This document shows positions 36,001 through 45,327 of a stretch of DNA of 64,000 nt, one piece after another (position 1 is the first letter of the stretch; every line of letters starts with the position of its first letter). The stretch spans positions 682,001 to 746,000 of the forward strand of contig NZ_CP042808.1 of the NCBI RefSeq assembly GCF_004014775.2. The letters are read 5' to 3'. Made by a program: the position numbers and the translations under genes. The stretch is from Acetobacter oryzoeni (GTDB lineage: Bacteria > Pseudomonadota > Alphaproteobacteria > Acetobacterales > Acetobacteraceae). Under the pieces are notes generated by a model. That model worked only from the letters and a program-made list of their open reading frames with translations. It was not told where the DNA came from and made no database searches.

Positions 36001-36017
36001 TATAAATTCGTATTATA
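36001..36017. promoter_or_regulatory. Candidate operator between Rrf2 gene and cysK
   Basis: TATAA and TTATA arms separated by seven bases form a 17-base palindromic element in the divergent intergenic region, about 40 bases before the cysK start. Rrf2 proteins bind palindromes of this general type. AT-rich promoter sequence can also give such a pattern. Confidence 0.35.
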
Positions 36018-36057
36018 TGGTGCTTAGAATTGTAAAACAGACATGGGAGAGTTTCTA

Positions 36058-37044
36058 ATGCCAGCATCAACGCAGGAAAAAGCGGATTACGGCTTTGCCG
36101 CACCCAGAGGGCGGGTTTACGAGTCTGTCCTTAATCTGGTGGGGGGCACGCCGCTTGTTGCGTTGCCACGGCTGACACAGGAAGATGAGCTGAAAGCCCG
36201 CGTGCTGCTGAAGCTGGAATTTTTTAACCCGCTTGGGTCTGTCAAAGACCGGATCGGCACCGCCATGGTGCTGGATGCTGAACGCAAGGGCCTGATTACA
36301 CCGGGCCGCACCCTGTTGGTAGAACCTACATCGGGCAATACGGGTATCTCTCTGGCATTTGTAGCGGCTGCACGGGGCTATCGGTTGATTGTGACCATGC
36401 CAGAAGGGGCCTCTATTGAACGGCGCCGTATGCTGCGCCTGATGGACGCGCAGGTGGAACTCACCCCCGCACGTTTGGGCATGGCCGGTGCCATTGCCCG
36501 TGCGAATGAGATTCTGAACGAAACCCCGGATGCATGGATGCCAGATCAGTTTGATAATCCGGCAAACCCCGCAGTGCATGCCGCCACCACGGCAGAAGAA
36601 ATCTGGGTAGATACGGATGGCAAGGTGGATGTGGTTGTGGCCGGTGTTGGCACAGGCGGCACGGCCACGGGCATTGCAGAGGCCCTAAAGCCCCGCCGCA
36701 ATACTCTACAGGTTTTTGGTGTGGAACCGGCGGAAAGTGCGATTCTGAATGGTGATGAACCCGGCCCCCACGGTATTCAGGGTATTGGCCCCGGTTTTTG
36801 CCCTGCCACGCTGAATACAAAGCTGCTGGATGGTGTCATCACCGTTTCTGAGCGTGAGGCCATTGCCGCAGCGCGCCGTTGCGCCCGTCTGGATGGTATT
36901 CCGGTAGGTATTTCTTCCGGCGCATCCTTGCATGCCGCATTACAACTGGCCGGGCAGGATGAATACAAGGGCAAGACCATTGTAGCCATTGCGCCTTCCT
37001 TTGCTGAACGTTACCTGTCCACCCCTCTGTTTACCGGTCTGTAA
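36058..37044 (+). CDS. cysK: Cysteine synthase A (O-acetylserine sulfhydrylase)
   Basis: A PLP enzyme that makes cysteine from O-acetylserine and sulfide. The PLP lysine is K63 in GSVKDRIG; EPTSGNTGISLAF is the substrate loop, GVGTGGTATGIAEAL the phosphate loop, and GIPVGISSGASL lies near the C-terminus. Length, 328, is typical. The ATG at 36058 has GGGAGAG upstream at good spacing; an in-frame ATG five codons earlier is an alternative. It is divergent from an Rrf2 regulator and is the last gene before a strong terminator. Confidence 0.95.
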   Translation: MPASTQEKADYGFAAPRGRVYESVLNLVGGTPLVALPRLTQEDELKARVLLKLEFFNPLGSVKDRIGTAMVLDAERKGLITPGRTLLVEPTSGNTGISLAFVAAARGYRLIVTMPEGASIERRRMLRLMDAQVELTPARLGMAGAIARANEILNETPDAWMPDQFDNPANPAVHAATTAEEIWVDTDGKVDVVVAGVGTGGTATGIAEALKPRRNTLQVFGVEPAESAILNGDEPGPHGIQGIGPGFCPATLNTKLLDGVITVSEREAIAAARRCARLDGIPVGISSGASLHAALQLAGQDEYKGKTIVAIAPSFAERYLSTPLFTGL

Positions 37045-37081
37045 GGCCGGTTTTCAGCCATCAGGTTTGCCCGTTGGCCAC

Positions 37082-37120
37082 AAAAAAGCCCGTTCGGCCA
37101 TGTGGCCAACGGGCTTTTTT
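37082..37120. terminator. Bidirectional terminator
   Basis: AAAAAAGCCCGTT and AACGGGCTTTTTT arms with inner GGCC/GGCC pairing form a strong hairpin that works both ways. It lies between cysK and the convergent OmpA-family gene. A copy of the GCCCGTTGGCC arm just upstream offers an alternative, larger fold. Confidence 0.93.
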
Positions 37121-37145
37121 GAAGCTGTAAAGCTGAAGCCGATTT

Positions 37146-38309
37146 TTAGCGGAAAATAATTTCCACGCGCCGGTTCTGGGCTTCCTTGGTGTTGGGGCCC
37201 GTTGTGACCAGCGGATGTGTTTCACCATATCCGTGAATATCAATGGTGGTGCCCGGTACGCCATCACGCATCAGTTCGGCTTTCACCACTTCTGCACGGC
37301 GGAGGGAAAGCCGCATATTGTATTCTTCACCCGCTTTCTGGCCGGGGTGGGCGGAGGAGTTATCCGTATAGCCAGAAACCGTAATGCGGGTTAGCGCCAC
37401 ATGGGCGGCTGCCTGTGCGGCTACGCCAACAATGGAACGCGCCCGATCTGTAAGGTCGGATTTATCCCAATCAAAGAACACCAGATAACTGCGGGCAGCT
37501 GCCGGGGCGGGTGCTGCCACAATAGGTGCTGGTGGCGGTGGCGGCGGGGCTGGATTGAATTCATACCGCAGCCCCAGCATGAGGGTGTGGTTGAAATCGG
37601 TTTTGGTATCGTGGTGCCCGCTGGAGAACTGATACGGGTGTGTCTGGTTGATGCTGTTGATGGTACCGCCAATGGTGCCCCATGACGTAGCGCCATGAGA
37701 CTGCGGGCCAAGCATGGTCCAGAACCGATATTCCGCTGTGGCAGAAAGCCCTACAACCCACGGAATGGGGAAGGCGAGGCCAAAAATGCCCTGATAGGCA
37801 AAGTTGCCAAACGTGCCGCCCATTTTTTCTGCAAGCTGGTTGCCCGGTGCGGTTACGGATGTGCGCATGGCTGTCCAGCCATAGCCAATACCGGCCCCAA
37901 AATACGGGAACAGCCAAGGCTTGCCGATATCCAGATCAAACAGGGCGTTGGCCATAACGCCATAGGTCTGGCGGCGGCCATCTGCACGGCTGTTGAAGGT
38001 GTTGGTGACAAACCGCTGGTAACCCATGCTGCGGTAATCGCCTTCAACTTCCACACGGAAGCCGTTGCCCAAACCCCAACCGATGGAGCCAATACCCGCA
38101 GCGCCCGTGCGCCAGCGGTCTCGCCCATCAGGAAACTGGGCGGACGTACGTACGCGCTGATCCTGGTTAAAGGTAGCACCACCTTCACCCGCAATATAAA
38201 GCCCCTGCACAGGCTGGGCTTTTGCGGTTACGGCAGCACACAACAGAAGCCCCGCGGCCAGCGGCGCAGAAAGCAGCGTTTGCGCAAGCAATTTCTGGCG
38301 CGGCTTCAT
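37146..38309 (-). CDS. OmpA-family outer membrane protein
   Basis: A 387-residue protein with a signal peptide (cleavage after TAKA, near residue 24-30). An N-terminal beta-barrel (to about residue 240) has alternating strands such as GLYIAGEGGATFN and RVEVEGDYR. A Pro-rich linker (APPPPPPAP) precedes the C-terminal peptidoglycan-binding OmpA domain: YLVFFDWDKSDLT, GYTDNSSAHPG and the ending RRVEIIFR. It should anchor the outer membrane to the wall. The ATG at 38309 has GGGAGAAG upstream. It is preceded by 201 bases of noncoding sequence. Confidence 0.93.
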   Translation of the reverse strand: MKPRQKLLAQTLLSAPLAAGLLLCAAVTAKAQPVQGLYIAGEGGATFNQDQRVRTSAQFPDGRDRWRTGAAGIGSIGWGLGNGFRVEVEGDYRSMGYQRFVTNTFNSRADGRRQTYGVMANALFDLDIGKPWLFPYFGAGIGYGWTAMRTSVTAPGNQLAEKMGGTFGNFAYQGIFGLAFPIPWVVGLSATAEYRFWTMLGPQSHGATSWGTIGGTINSINQTHPYQFSSGHHDTKTDFNHTLMLGLRYEFNPAPPPPPPAPIVAAPAPAAARSYLVFFDWDKSDLTDRARSIVGVAAQAAAHVALTRITVSGYTDNSSAHPGQKAGEEYNMRLSLRRAEVVKAELMRDGVPGTTIDIHGYGETHPLVTTGPNTKEAQNRRVEIIFR

Positions 38310-38510
38310 GGTCTTCTCCCTGCTATGGCAGTAGTCGCGCGATACGTCCGGCATCGCATCTAATAGTACGAAGGCACACATGCTTGCCTTCTTTGCTGTA
38401 AAGTTGCCCGCTGTGCAACAGGTAGAACGGCCAGTTGACACAAACAGACGGGATTTATGTGTAATAAATGCCGCAGGCGTGTGCGATAAGCCACAATTAA
38501 GGAAATTGTA

Positions 38511-38852
38511 TCAGAGCAGTATTGCTTCAAACGAAGGGCTGAAGCTGTCCGATTCAATTTCCAGAACCCATAAATCGGGGTCAAACTTAACCTGACGTTC
38601 TATAAACTTCTGAATCTGTTCCGCATCAACGGGCGTATTACCTGTGGCCCGCAGCCATGCGGGGGCTCCTTCTGGGGTGCGTGTCTGGCTTAAAACCACG
38701 CCAGAACCGTTGCGCGCCGCCAACACGACCAGAATTCCCCCTGCGTCCGGGTCTCCCTTGCGCAACAGCATGGCGGAGCTGCCATCCTGCCCGCTTTGGC
38801 GGAGTATGGCGCGGGCCATGATATCGGTTTTAAGGCGGGGTGGGGGTGTCAT
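38511..38852 (-). CDS. DUF1491 family protein
   Basis: A 113-residue soluble protein. The opening MTPPPRLKTDIMARAILRQ and the KGDPDAGGILVVLA segment match DUF1491, found across alphaproteobacteria and of unknown function. The ATG at 38852, with AGGAT upstream, is the natural start because the longer frame would run into the upstream gene. It is the last gene of the long array that starts at gltX. Confidence 0.85.
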   Translation of the reverse strand: MTPPPRLKTDIMARAILRQSGQDGSSAMLLRKGDPDAGGILVVLAARNGSGVVLSQTRTPEGAPAWLRATGNTPVDAEQIQKFIERQVKFDPDLWVLEIESDSFSPSFEAILL

Positions 38853-38862
38853 GTATCCTGCC

Positions 38863-40578
38863 TTATGGGGCTGCGGAAATCTGGGGAGATGTGACGGCAT
38901 CATCCGGGATGGCGTTGATGGCGGTTTTGTACCATTCCGGATTCTCCAGCACGTTACGCGCCACGTTCACATCCCGGTCAGTGCCCAGAGCGGCGGGGCA
39001 GGTTTTGCGGATGGCCATGATCTGTGAAACGGGAATCGGAAAGCGCGCGTTGCGAGATGCCGTAATGGCAGCCTGATTGGCCACTTGCCCCTCTGCCAGA
39101 TCGTGCAGGTTTTTTTCTACATCTGCGGCACCAAGGCTGGTGCAAACCTGTGGCATCACGCCAAGGCCCTGCAACGGCCAGCGCAATGGGGCTATCACGC
39201 GGCTCCATGTTACAAACAGCTCACCTTCATCGGGCAACTGGGCTACGGTTTGCACCAAGCCTTTGCCCAATGTGGCGCTGCCAATTACCACAGCGCGGCG
39301 ATGGTCCGCCAAGGCTGCGGCCAGAATTTCTGCGGCACTTGCCGTACGTCCATCCACCAGAATGGCAATGGGCAGGCCGTTTGTCATATCTCCACCCTGT
39401 ACAGCCCAGATATGGTTGGCCTGCGCATCTCGCCCGCTGGTTACGGCAGCCACACCTCTATCAAGCAGCAGGGCGGCGGCGGTTACGGCCTGTTGCAGCA
39501 CACCGCCACGGTTGCCGCGCAAATCTATAATCAGGCCTTTTAGGTGCGTATCCTGCACGGCCTGATCCAGATACTGGCTCATTTCCTCAGCAGTGTCGGA
39601 GGAAAAGGCCGTCACGCGCAGCACCACAATGGAGCCACTGGCAAAGGCAAATACAGTTTCTGGCGGTGTTTTGGCACGGCGCAGGGTTACGGTGCGGGCG
39701 CGGCGCTGGCCGGGTGTGAGCAGGCGCAGCACAACGGGGGTGTCTTCTTCCCCCCGCAACCATTCCATAACCATTTCGGGCGTTTTGCCTGCCGTTAAAC
39801 GGTTATTGACGGAAAGCAGCCGATCCCCCGTATCTACGGCGGCTGTCCACGCCGGGCCGTTGGCATTTATGGCGGAGATAACAAGGTAGCGGCCACTTTG
39901 CCCAAGGCTGACACCAATATCTGCTTCTCCCCCTACGCGTGCGGCCCGGTCTGATGTGGCGGAACTGGGGCCAATGTAGCGGGAATAGGGGTCCAGATGG
40001 TTAAACAGCTCATCAAAAAAGGCCTGCACCAGCTCTTCGCGGCTGGTTGTGCGCACAATAAGAGAATGCGCACGGGCGGTATCCAGAAAATCAACGGCAA
40101 TCTGTGCCCAATCATCCGCCGAGCCATCTGTGGGGGCCGGGCGGGAGAGCAGGCTGGTCTGGCCTGAAAGCAGCTGGATATTGGCCCCGCGGGAATCGAA
40201 AGACAGGGAAGGATCAAGCGCTGAAAGGCTGGCCAGCCCCCAAAGCGTGAAATCCCGATAACTATGCGCTTCTAGCGTGCGCGGCTGTAAAAACTGCAGC
40301 GCGGTGCTGATAACGGATTTAACCATCAGCATATCTGGCACTGGTGGCTTGTCTGGCACCGCAGCAGCAGAGGCAGGTTGCTGTTCAGCCACAGATGATG
40401 CTGATGCAGCCGCCTGCGTTGTGGAGGCAGACCCCGGAGCACTTTCTGGTGGTGGTGTATCGGATTTGCTTTGGGCGTGTAGTGGCGCAGGCTGGCAAAA
40501 AAGCAACACAGCCAGCACCATGCCCGGCAAGGCACGCGGCAGACCACGCACAAACCAGATGGCGTTTTCAGTGCTCAT
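38863..40578 (-). CDS. Carboxy-terminal processing peptidase (S41 family)
   Basis: A 571-residue exported protease. A signal sequence (hydrophobic region to about residue 35, ending HAQ) precedes a Ser/Ala/Pro-rich linker, a PDZ domain (VGEADIGVSLGQSG to NRLTAGKTPEMV) and the peptidase domain. The Ser-Lys dyad is expected in VDGRTASAAE and LGKGLVQ, both present. The family trims C-terminal tails in the periplasm, including cell-wall hydrolases. The start overlaps the end of rnr; an ATG three codons earlier (40587) is possible. The substrates are unknown. Confidence 0.88.
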   Translation of the reverse strand: MSTENAIWFVRGLPRALPGMVLAVLLFCQPAPLHAQSKSDTPPPESAPGSASTTQAAASASSVAEQQPASAAAVPDKPPVPDMLMVKSVISTALQFLQPRTLEAHSYRDFTLWGLASLSALDPSLSFDSRGANIQLLSGQTSLLSRPAPTDGSADDWAQIAVDFLDTARAHSLIVRTTSREELVQAFFDELFNHLDPYSRYIGPSSATSDRAARVGGEADIGVSLGQSGRYLVISAINANGPAWTAAVDTGDRLLSVNNRLTAGKTPEMVMEWLRGEEDTPVVLRLLTPGQRRARTVTLRRAKTPPETVFAFASGSIVVLRVTAFSSDTAEEMSQYLDQAVQDTHLKGLIIDLRGNRGGVLQQAVTAAALLLDRGVAAVTSGRDAQANHIWAVQGGDMTNGLPIAILVDGRTASAAEILAAALADHRRAVVIGSATLGKGLVQTVAQLPDEGELFVTWSRVIAPLRWPLQGLGVMPQVCTSLGAADVEKNLHDLAEGQVANQAAITASRNARFPIPVSQIMAIRKTCPAALGTDRDVNVARNVLENPEWYKTAINAIPDDAVTSPQISAAP

Positions 40579-42598
40579 ATACGGCATCAGTCAGCATCAG
40601 CGTACCCCGTGCCGGGCAGGTGCCCGCCAAGGTAACTGAAAGCACAGCCCCACTTTGCACGTGGGGGTGATGTGCCGAGGCATGGGTGTGCTGCGAGTCG
40701 TCATTCATCCCTGTGCGATCCGGAAAAGCTGACCATGCAAGGAAAGACGGAGTTCCGGTTTTCGTCAATCTCACCCGCAAGCCATGCCGTGTTGCTGTCA
40801 TGACATGGACGGACATTCTCTGGCCAACAAACGGGGCAAGAAAGAGGGCGGCCAGCCGATTCAGACTATCCTGCATGATGGTAGCTGCCCGGCGTTCTGT
40901 AAAGTTCAGGTGTGATGCCAAAGCCACATCGGGCGCGCAGCCATATGTGTTGGACTGCGCAGAGGAGACGTTTGCAGCGGTTAAGGCACGGTGTGCCAGC
41001 AGATCGGCATAGCGGCGGATGGGGCTGGTAAAATGTGTGTAGTGCTCCAGCCGTAGGCCATAATGGCGTGCAGCAAGGGTGCTATAGCGTGCCATGGGGC
41101 GTGGGCTATCTGGGCTGGGCTGCGCATGGGTGCGGAATAGTGCTGGCAATGCCTGCGCTTGCAATTTTTCCGCCGCGATCTGATTAGCCAGAATCATGCA
41201 CGCCGCCACCATATAATGTGCTTCCTGAGTGTTACGCGGCACAAAGGCACAGGGTTGCCCGGTGGTATCAAACTGTACGTTCCAACCCGTTTCTTCCCGC
41301 TCCATCACACCGCGCTGCGTGGCGGCTTGCCGAATTATAGCCCCTACCTTGCGCAGCGTAGGAAGCAGGGCAGGCGGCAACTGGGCGGCAGGATGTTCGG
41401 GCGGCAAGGTGGGCGGATGTGCTGGTGCATCAAATACGTGCTGCACGGCCTCATATGTCAGGCGGGCCGCGCTTTGCATGATCCCGCGGCTGATTTGGGC
41501 AGAAACCACATGCCCTTGCGGGGTGATGTGCATATCTACAAACACACAAAGCCGATCTTGCCCCGGTAGAAGGGAACACGCCTGCGCAGAAAGTGCCAGT
41601 GGCAGCATGGGCACCACTTTGTCAGGCAGATAGATGGAATTGCCCCGTTCTCGCGCTTCCTCATCCAGCGCGGAGCCGGGCTTTACCCAATGTGCTACAT
41701 CGGCAATGGCTACGATAAGATGAAAGCCATCGGCCGTTTGTTCGGCCCAGAGTGCATCATCAAAATCATGCGCTGAGGCATCATCAATGGTGATAAGCGG
41801 CAGGTGCCGTAAATCTGTGCGGCCAGAAGGTGCTGGTGTGCCCTGTAAAGCGGCATTGTGCTGTGCAATCTGCCGGGCTTCGGCCTCGGCCTGTTCTGAA
41901 AATGCAGTGGGTGGATGATGGATCAGCAAGCTCAGGCGTGAGGGCATGCCTGCATCATCAGCGTTTCCCAAAACGTTATGCACACGTCCAGCATAGGTGC
42001 CATCGGGCAGGGCATGAGGCGTTGCAAGCCCAATTTGCTCTGGCGTGAGCGGAAGAGAGCTTGCGTTTTCTTTTGGCGTAAGCGGCAGGTTTAACCGGGC
42101 ATCACATGGCAGCAGCAGATGTTCTGGTGCGCTGGTGGGGGTAACAGGCAGGTTGTTATCAAGCCGGGTGAGCAGCCGCAGGCCGCGGGCCTCGCGCTTT
42201 TGGGTGCCCGTTGCCGGGCGCAGGCGCACAAGCACGATATCGCCGGGAAAGAGATACGGCATATCCGGTGGCTTTATCAGCAATATAACGGGGCGAGAGA
42301 GTGCATCATCGGCCAAAAAGCCAGCCGCGTTGCCATCATCCCGAATATAGGAAACCCGCATACGGGCCACATCCGGCAAGCCGATGGAAGCCTTGAGAGT
42401 GCCGGGTGCAAGATCAAGCAAATCCCCCGCAACAGCCATATCGTGCAGCAGGGTGCGTATGGCGGCCTTTTGCCGCATGGGAAGCTGGAAGTTGCGCAGA
42501 ATATCCGTGAGCCCGGTGGCAGCTCCGGCGCGGCTTTCAAGAAAAGCCCGTAGCTCCTGCACAGATGGCAGGGCAGAAGCGTACGGGCTTGCCGACAT
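40568..42598 (-). CDS. rnr: Ribonuclease R family exoribonuclease (RNB domain)
   Basis: A 676-residue 3'-5' exoribonuclease. The RNB catalytic site has D272, D278, D280 and D281 in TIDDASAHDFDDALW, followed by ADVAHWV. Downstream are the long insertion with GNSIYLPDKVVPMLP and the HYTHFTSPIRRYADL motif. At 676 residues it is shorter than E. coli RNase R (about 810). The C-terminal S1-like region is short and lacks the usual basic tail, so activity on structured RNA may differ. Its end overlaps the protease gene. Confidence 0.92.
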   Translation of the reverse strand: MSASPYASALPSVQELRAFLESRAGAATGLTDILRNFQLPMRQKAAIRTLLHDMAVAGDLLDLAPGTLKASIGLPDVARMRVSYIRDDGNAAGFLADDALSRPVILLIKPPDMPYLFPGDIVLVRLRPATGTQKREARGLRLLTRLDNNLPVTPTSAPEHLLLPCDARLNLPLTPKENASSLPLTPEQIGLATPHALPDGTYAGRVHNVLGNADDAGMPSRLSLLIHHPPTAFSEQAEAEARQIAQHNAALQGTPAPSGRTDLRHLPLITIDDASAHDFDDALWAEQTADGFHLIVAIADVAHWVKPGSALDEEARERGNSIYLPDKVVPMLPLALSAQACSLLPGQDRLCVFVDMHITPQGHVVSAQISRGIMQSAARLTYEAVQHVFDAPAHPPTLPPEHPAAQLPPALLPTLRKVGAIIRQAATQRGVMEREETGWNVQFDTTGQPCAFVPRNTQEAHYMVAACMILANQIAAEKLQAQALPALFRTHAQPSPDSPRPMARYSTLAARHYGLRLEHYTHFTSPIRRYADLLAHRALTAANVSSAQSNTYGCAPDVALASHLNFTERRAATIMQDSLNRLAALFLAPFVGQRMSVHVMTATRHGLRVRLTKTGTPSFLAWSAFPDRTGMNDDSQHTHASAHHPHVQSGAVLSVTLAGTCPARGTLMLTDAVYEH

Positions 42599-42604
42599 GA
42601 TGAA

Positions 42605-45298
42605 TTACTCGGTCTCGGCTTTTTTCTTGCGTGTTGTGGTGGTGGCCTTCTTTTTAGCGGGCGCCTTTTTCTTGGGTGCCGCTTTTTCCGCACCTTCTGC
42701 ATCAGCCTTGGCTGTGCTTTTGGTTGCGGTTTTCTTTTTGGCCGCCGTTTTGGTGGTGGTGGCTTTCTTTTTGGCGCCAGCCTTGGCTTTTAGGGGCTTG
42801 CCCTTATCTGCCAACAAGGCCACGGCCTCATCCAGCGTTACGGCATCCATATCCGTGCCGCGCGGCAGGGTGGCCACTATCTGACCATGCTGCACATACG
42901 GGCCAAAACGGCCCTTGCGCACCATAACCGGTTCGCCATCCTTGGGGTGCACGCCCAGATTGCGGATGGAAGCCAGCTTTTTAGCCAGCGCATCCACAGC
43001 GCGGTTCAGGCCGATGGTCAGAACATCATCGTCCTTGTCCAGCGAACCATACACCGCACCCATTTTTACAAACGGACCAAAGCGCCCAAGCCCGGCCTGA
43101 ATGGGCTCACCCGTTTCGGGGTGAATACCAACAAGGCGCGGCAGGGAGAGCAGGCCAAGGGCCTGATCCAGCGTAATGCTTTCCCCATTGATGTTTTTGG
43201 GTAGGGAGGCACGTTTGGGCTTGGCTTTTTTGTCTTCCGGGTTGGGTTCACCTTGCTGCACATACAGGCCCCACGGGCCTTGGCGCACGGTAATATCCTC
43301 ACCTGTTTCCGGGTTCTGGCCCAAAAGGCGCATGCCATCCTTAAGGGCGGCATCATCACCTTCTTCTGCGCTATCAGCCGTTAAGCGGCGGGTGTATTGG
43401 CATTCCGGATAATTGGAGCAGCCAATAAACGCGCCATAACGGCCCAGCTTCAGCCCAAGACGGCCTGTGCCGCAGGAGGGGCAAACCCGTGGGTCTGATC
43501 CATCCGCCCGTTCGGGGAAGAAGAATGGCCCCAAGTCTTTATCGAGCGCATTGAGCACATCGGTAATGGTGAGTTCCTTGGTGCCGGAAACGGCTTTGGA
43601 AAAATCATTCCAGAACGCGGCCAGAACCTGCTTCCACTGCGCGCGGCCACCGGAAATATCATCCAGCAGTTCTTCAAGGCTGGCGGTAAAGCCCGTATCC
43701 ACATACCGCTCAAAGAACGAGACAAGGAAGGCCGTAACCAGCCGCCCGCGTGCTTCGGGAATAAAGCGGCGGTTTTCTAGGCGCACATAGCTGCGGTCCT
43801 GCAACACGGTCAGAATGGAAGCGTAGGTGGACGGGCGACCAATGCCCAGCTCTTCCATTTTTTTCACCAGCGATGCTTCGGAATAACGCGGTGGTGGCTG
43901 GGTGAAGTGCTGCTCGGCATCCACCTTTTCGCGCTTGAGCGGGTCTTTTTCCTGCATGCTGGGCAGCATGCGGGCATCATCATCCGCTGCTTTTTCCGTA
44001 TCATCGCGCCCTTCACGGTAGAGCTTGAGAAAGCCCTCAAACGTGATGATGGAGCCATTGGCACGCAGCACGGTCTGGCCGGAGGGGCCTGCAATATCTA
44101 CCGCTACCTGATCCAGCGATGCGGATTCCATCTGGCTGGCAACAGCACGCTTCCACACCAGTTCGTACAACCGGCGCTGGTCATTGTTCAGGAACCGGGC
44201 AACGGATTCGGGCGTGCGGGATACATCGGTCGGGCGCACGGCTTCATGCGCTTCCTGCGCGTTCTTGACCTTGGAGGTATAGATACGCGGCTTGGCAGGC
44301 ACGTATTCGGTGCCAATTTTCTGGCCGATATGCTGGCGGATAGCGTTAATGGCTTCCTGCGCCATCGTTACGCCATCGGTTCGCATATAGGTGATCAAAC
44401 CTACGGTTTCACCGCCCAGATCCATCCCTTCATAAAGCTGCTGGGCGGTGCGCATGGTGGTTTGCGCGCTCATGCCCAACTTGCGGGAGGCTTCCTGCTG
44501 CAAGGTGGAGGTCGTGAACGGCGGTTGCGGGTTACGGCGAACCTTGCGGCGTTCGATAGATTTTACAGCAAGGTTTTCTGCTTCCACCGCTTTTTTGGCG
44601 GCCTCGGCCAGTTCCGCATTGTGCAGATCAAACTGATCCAGCTTTTTGCCGTTCAGATGTGTCAGCCGTGCGGTAAAGGCGGCACCTGCGGGGGTGAGCA
44701 GCGATGCAATAACGCTCCAGTATTCCCGCGGTTTAAAAACCTCAATCTCGGCTTCGCGCTCACAGATCAGGCGCAGTGCCACAGATTGCACACGTCCCGC
44801 ACTGCGAGACCCCGGCAGCTTGCGCCACAATACGGGGGAAAGCGTAAAGCCCACCAGATAATCCAGCGCCCGGCGGGCCAGATAGGCCTCAATCAGCGGG
44901 AAATCCAGATCCCGCGGGTGCTCCATGGCGTAGCGGATGGCGGATTTGGTAATTTCGTTAAACGTAACGCGCTGAACATCCACCCCTTTCAGGGCTTTGC
45001 GTTCTTCCAGCATGGCGCGCACATGCCATGAAATGGCTTCACCCTCACGGTCCGGGTCAGTGGCCAGATACAGTCGGTGGGCCCCTTTAAGTGCTTTGGC
45101 AATGGCGGCAACCTGCTTCATGCCCCGCTCATCAGACTGCCACTTCATGGCAAAGTCTTCATCTGGCAGCACGGAGCCATCCTTGGGTGGCAGATCGCGC
45201 ACATGCCCGAAGGAGGCCAGCACCATGTAGCCATCACCCAGATATTTGTTGATCGTTTTTGCCTTTGCGGGCGATTCGACCACAACAACGTCAGTCAT
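42605..45298 (-). CDS. topA: DNA topoisomerase I
   Basis: A type IA topoisomerase that relaxes negative supercoils, 897 residues. The toprim domain has VVVESPAKAKTI and DPDREGEAIS (D81-E85); the nicking tyrosine is Y304 (LITYMRTDG). One zinc-finger motif (CPSCG...CSNYPEC) follows near residue 600, then repeats of the FGPYVQ/GRFGPF type (Topo C-repeats) and a Lys/Ala/Thr-rich basic tail. It begins seven bases upstream of rnr in the long minus-strand array. Confidence 0.97.
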   Translation of the reverse strand: MTDVVVVESPAKAKTINKYLGDGYMVLASFGHVRDLPPKDGSVLPDEDFAMKWQSDERGMKQVAAIAKALKGAHRLYLATDPDREGEAISWHVRAMLEERKALKGVDVQRVTFNEITKSAIRYAMEHPRDLDFPLIEAYLARRALDYLVGFTLSPVLWRKLPGSRSAGRVQSVALRLICEREAEIEVFKPREYWSVIASLLTPAGAAFTARLTHLNGKKLDQFDLHNAELAEAAKKAVEAENLAVKSIERRKVRRNPQPPFTTSTLQQEASRKLGMSAQTTMRTAQQLYEGMDLGGETVGLITYMRTDGVTMAQEAINAIRQHIGQKIGTEYVPAKPRIYTSKVKNAQEAHEAVRPTDVSRTPESVARFLNNDQRRLYELVWKRAVASQMESASLDQVAVDIAGPSGQTVLRANGSIITFEGFLKLYREGRDDTEKAADDDARMLPSMQEKDPLKREKVDAEQHFTQPPPRYSEASLVKKMEELGIGRPSTYASILTVLQDRSYVRLENRRFIPEARGRLVTAFLVSFFERYVDTGFTASLEELLDDISGGRAQWKQVLAAFWNDFSKAVSGTKELTITDVLNALDKDLGPFFFPERADGSDPRVCPSCGTGRLGLKLGRYGAFIGCSNYPECQYTRRLTADSAEEGDDAALKDGMRLLGQNPETGEDITVRQGPWGLYVQQGEPNPEDKKAKPKRASLPKNINGESITLDQALGLLSLPRLVGIHPETGEPIQAGLGRFGPFVKMGAVYGSLDKDDDVLTIGLNRAVDALAKKLASIRNLGVHPKDGEPVMVRKGRFGPYVQHGQIVATLPRGTDMDAVTLDEAVALLADKGKPLKAKAGAKKKATTTKTAAKKKTATKSTAKADAEGAEKAAPKKKAPAKKKATTTTRKKKAETE

Positions 45299-45327
45299 AC
45301 TCTCTCCGACCTGCCTGCAAGCAGCAC

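Noticed and set aside
42605..42800. Lys/Ala/Thr-rich repeats at the topA C-terminus considered as an assembly artefact or insertion
   Set aside because: They remain in frame, run into a normal stop and match the basic tails typical of topoisomerase I in this group.
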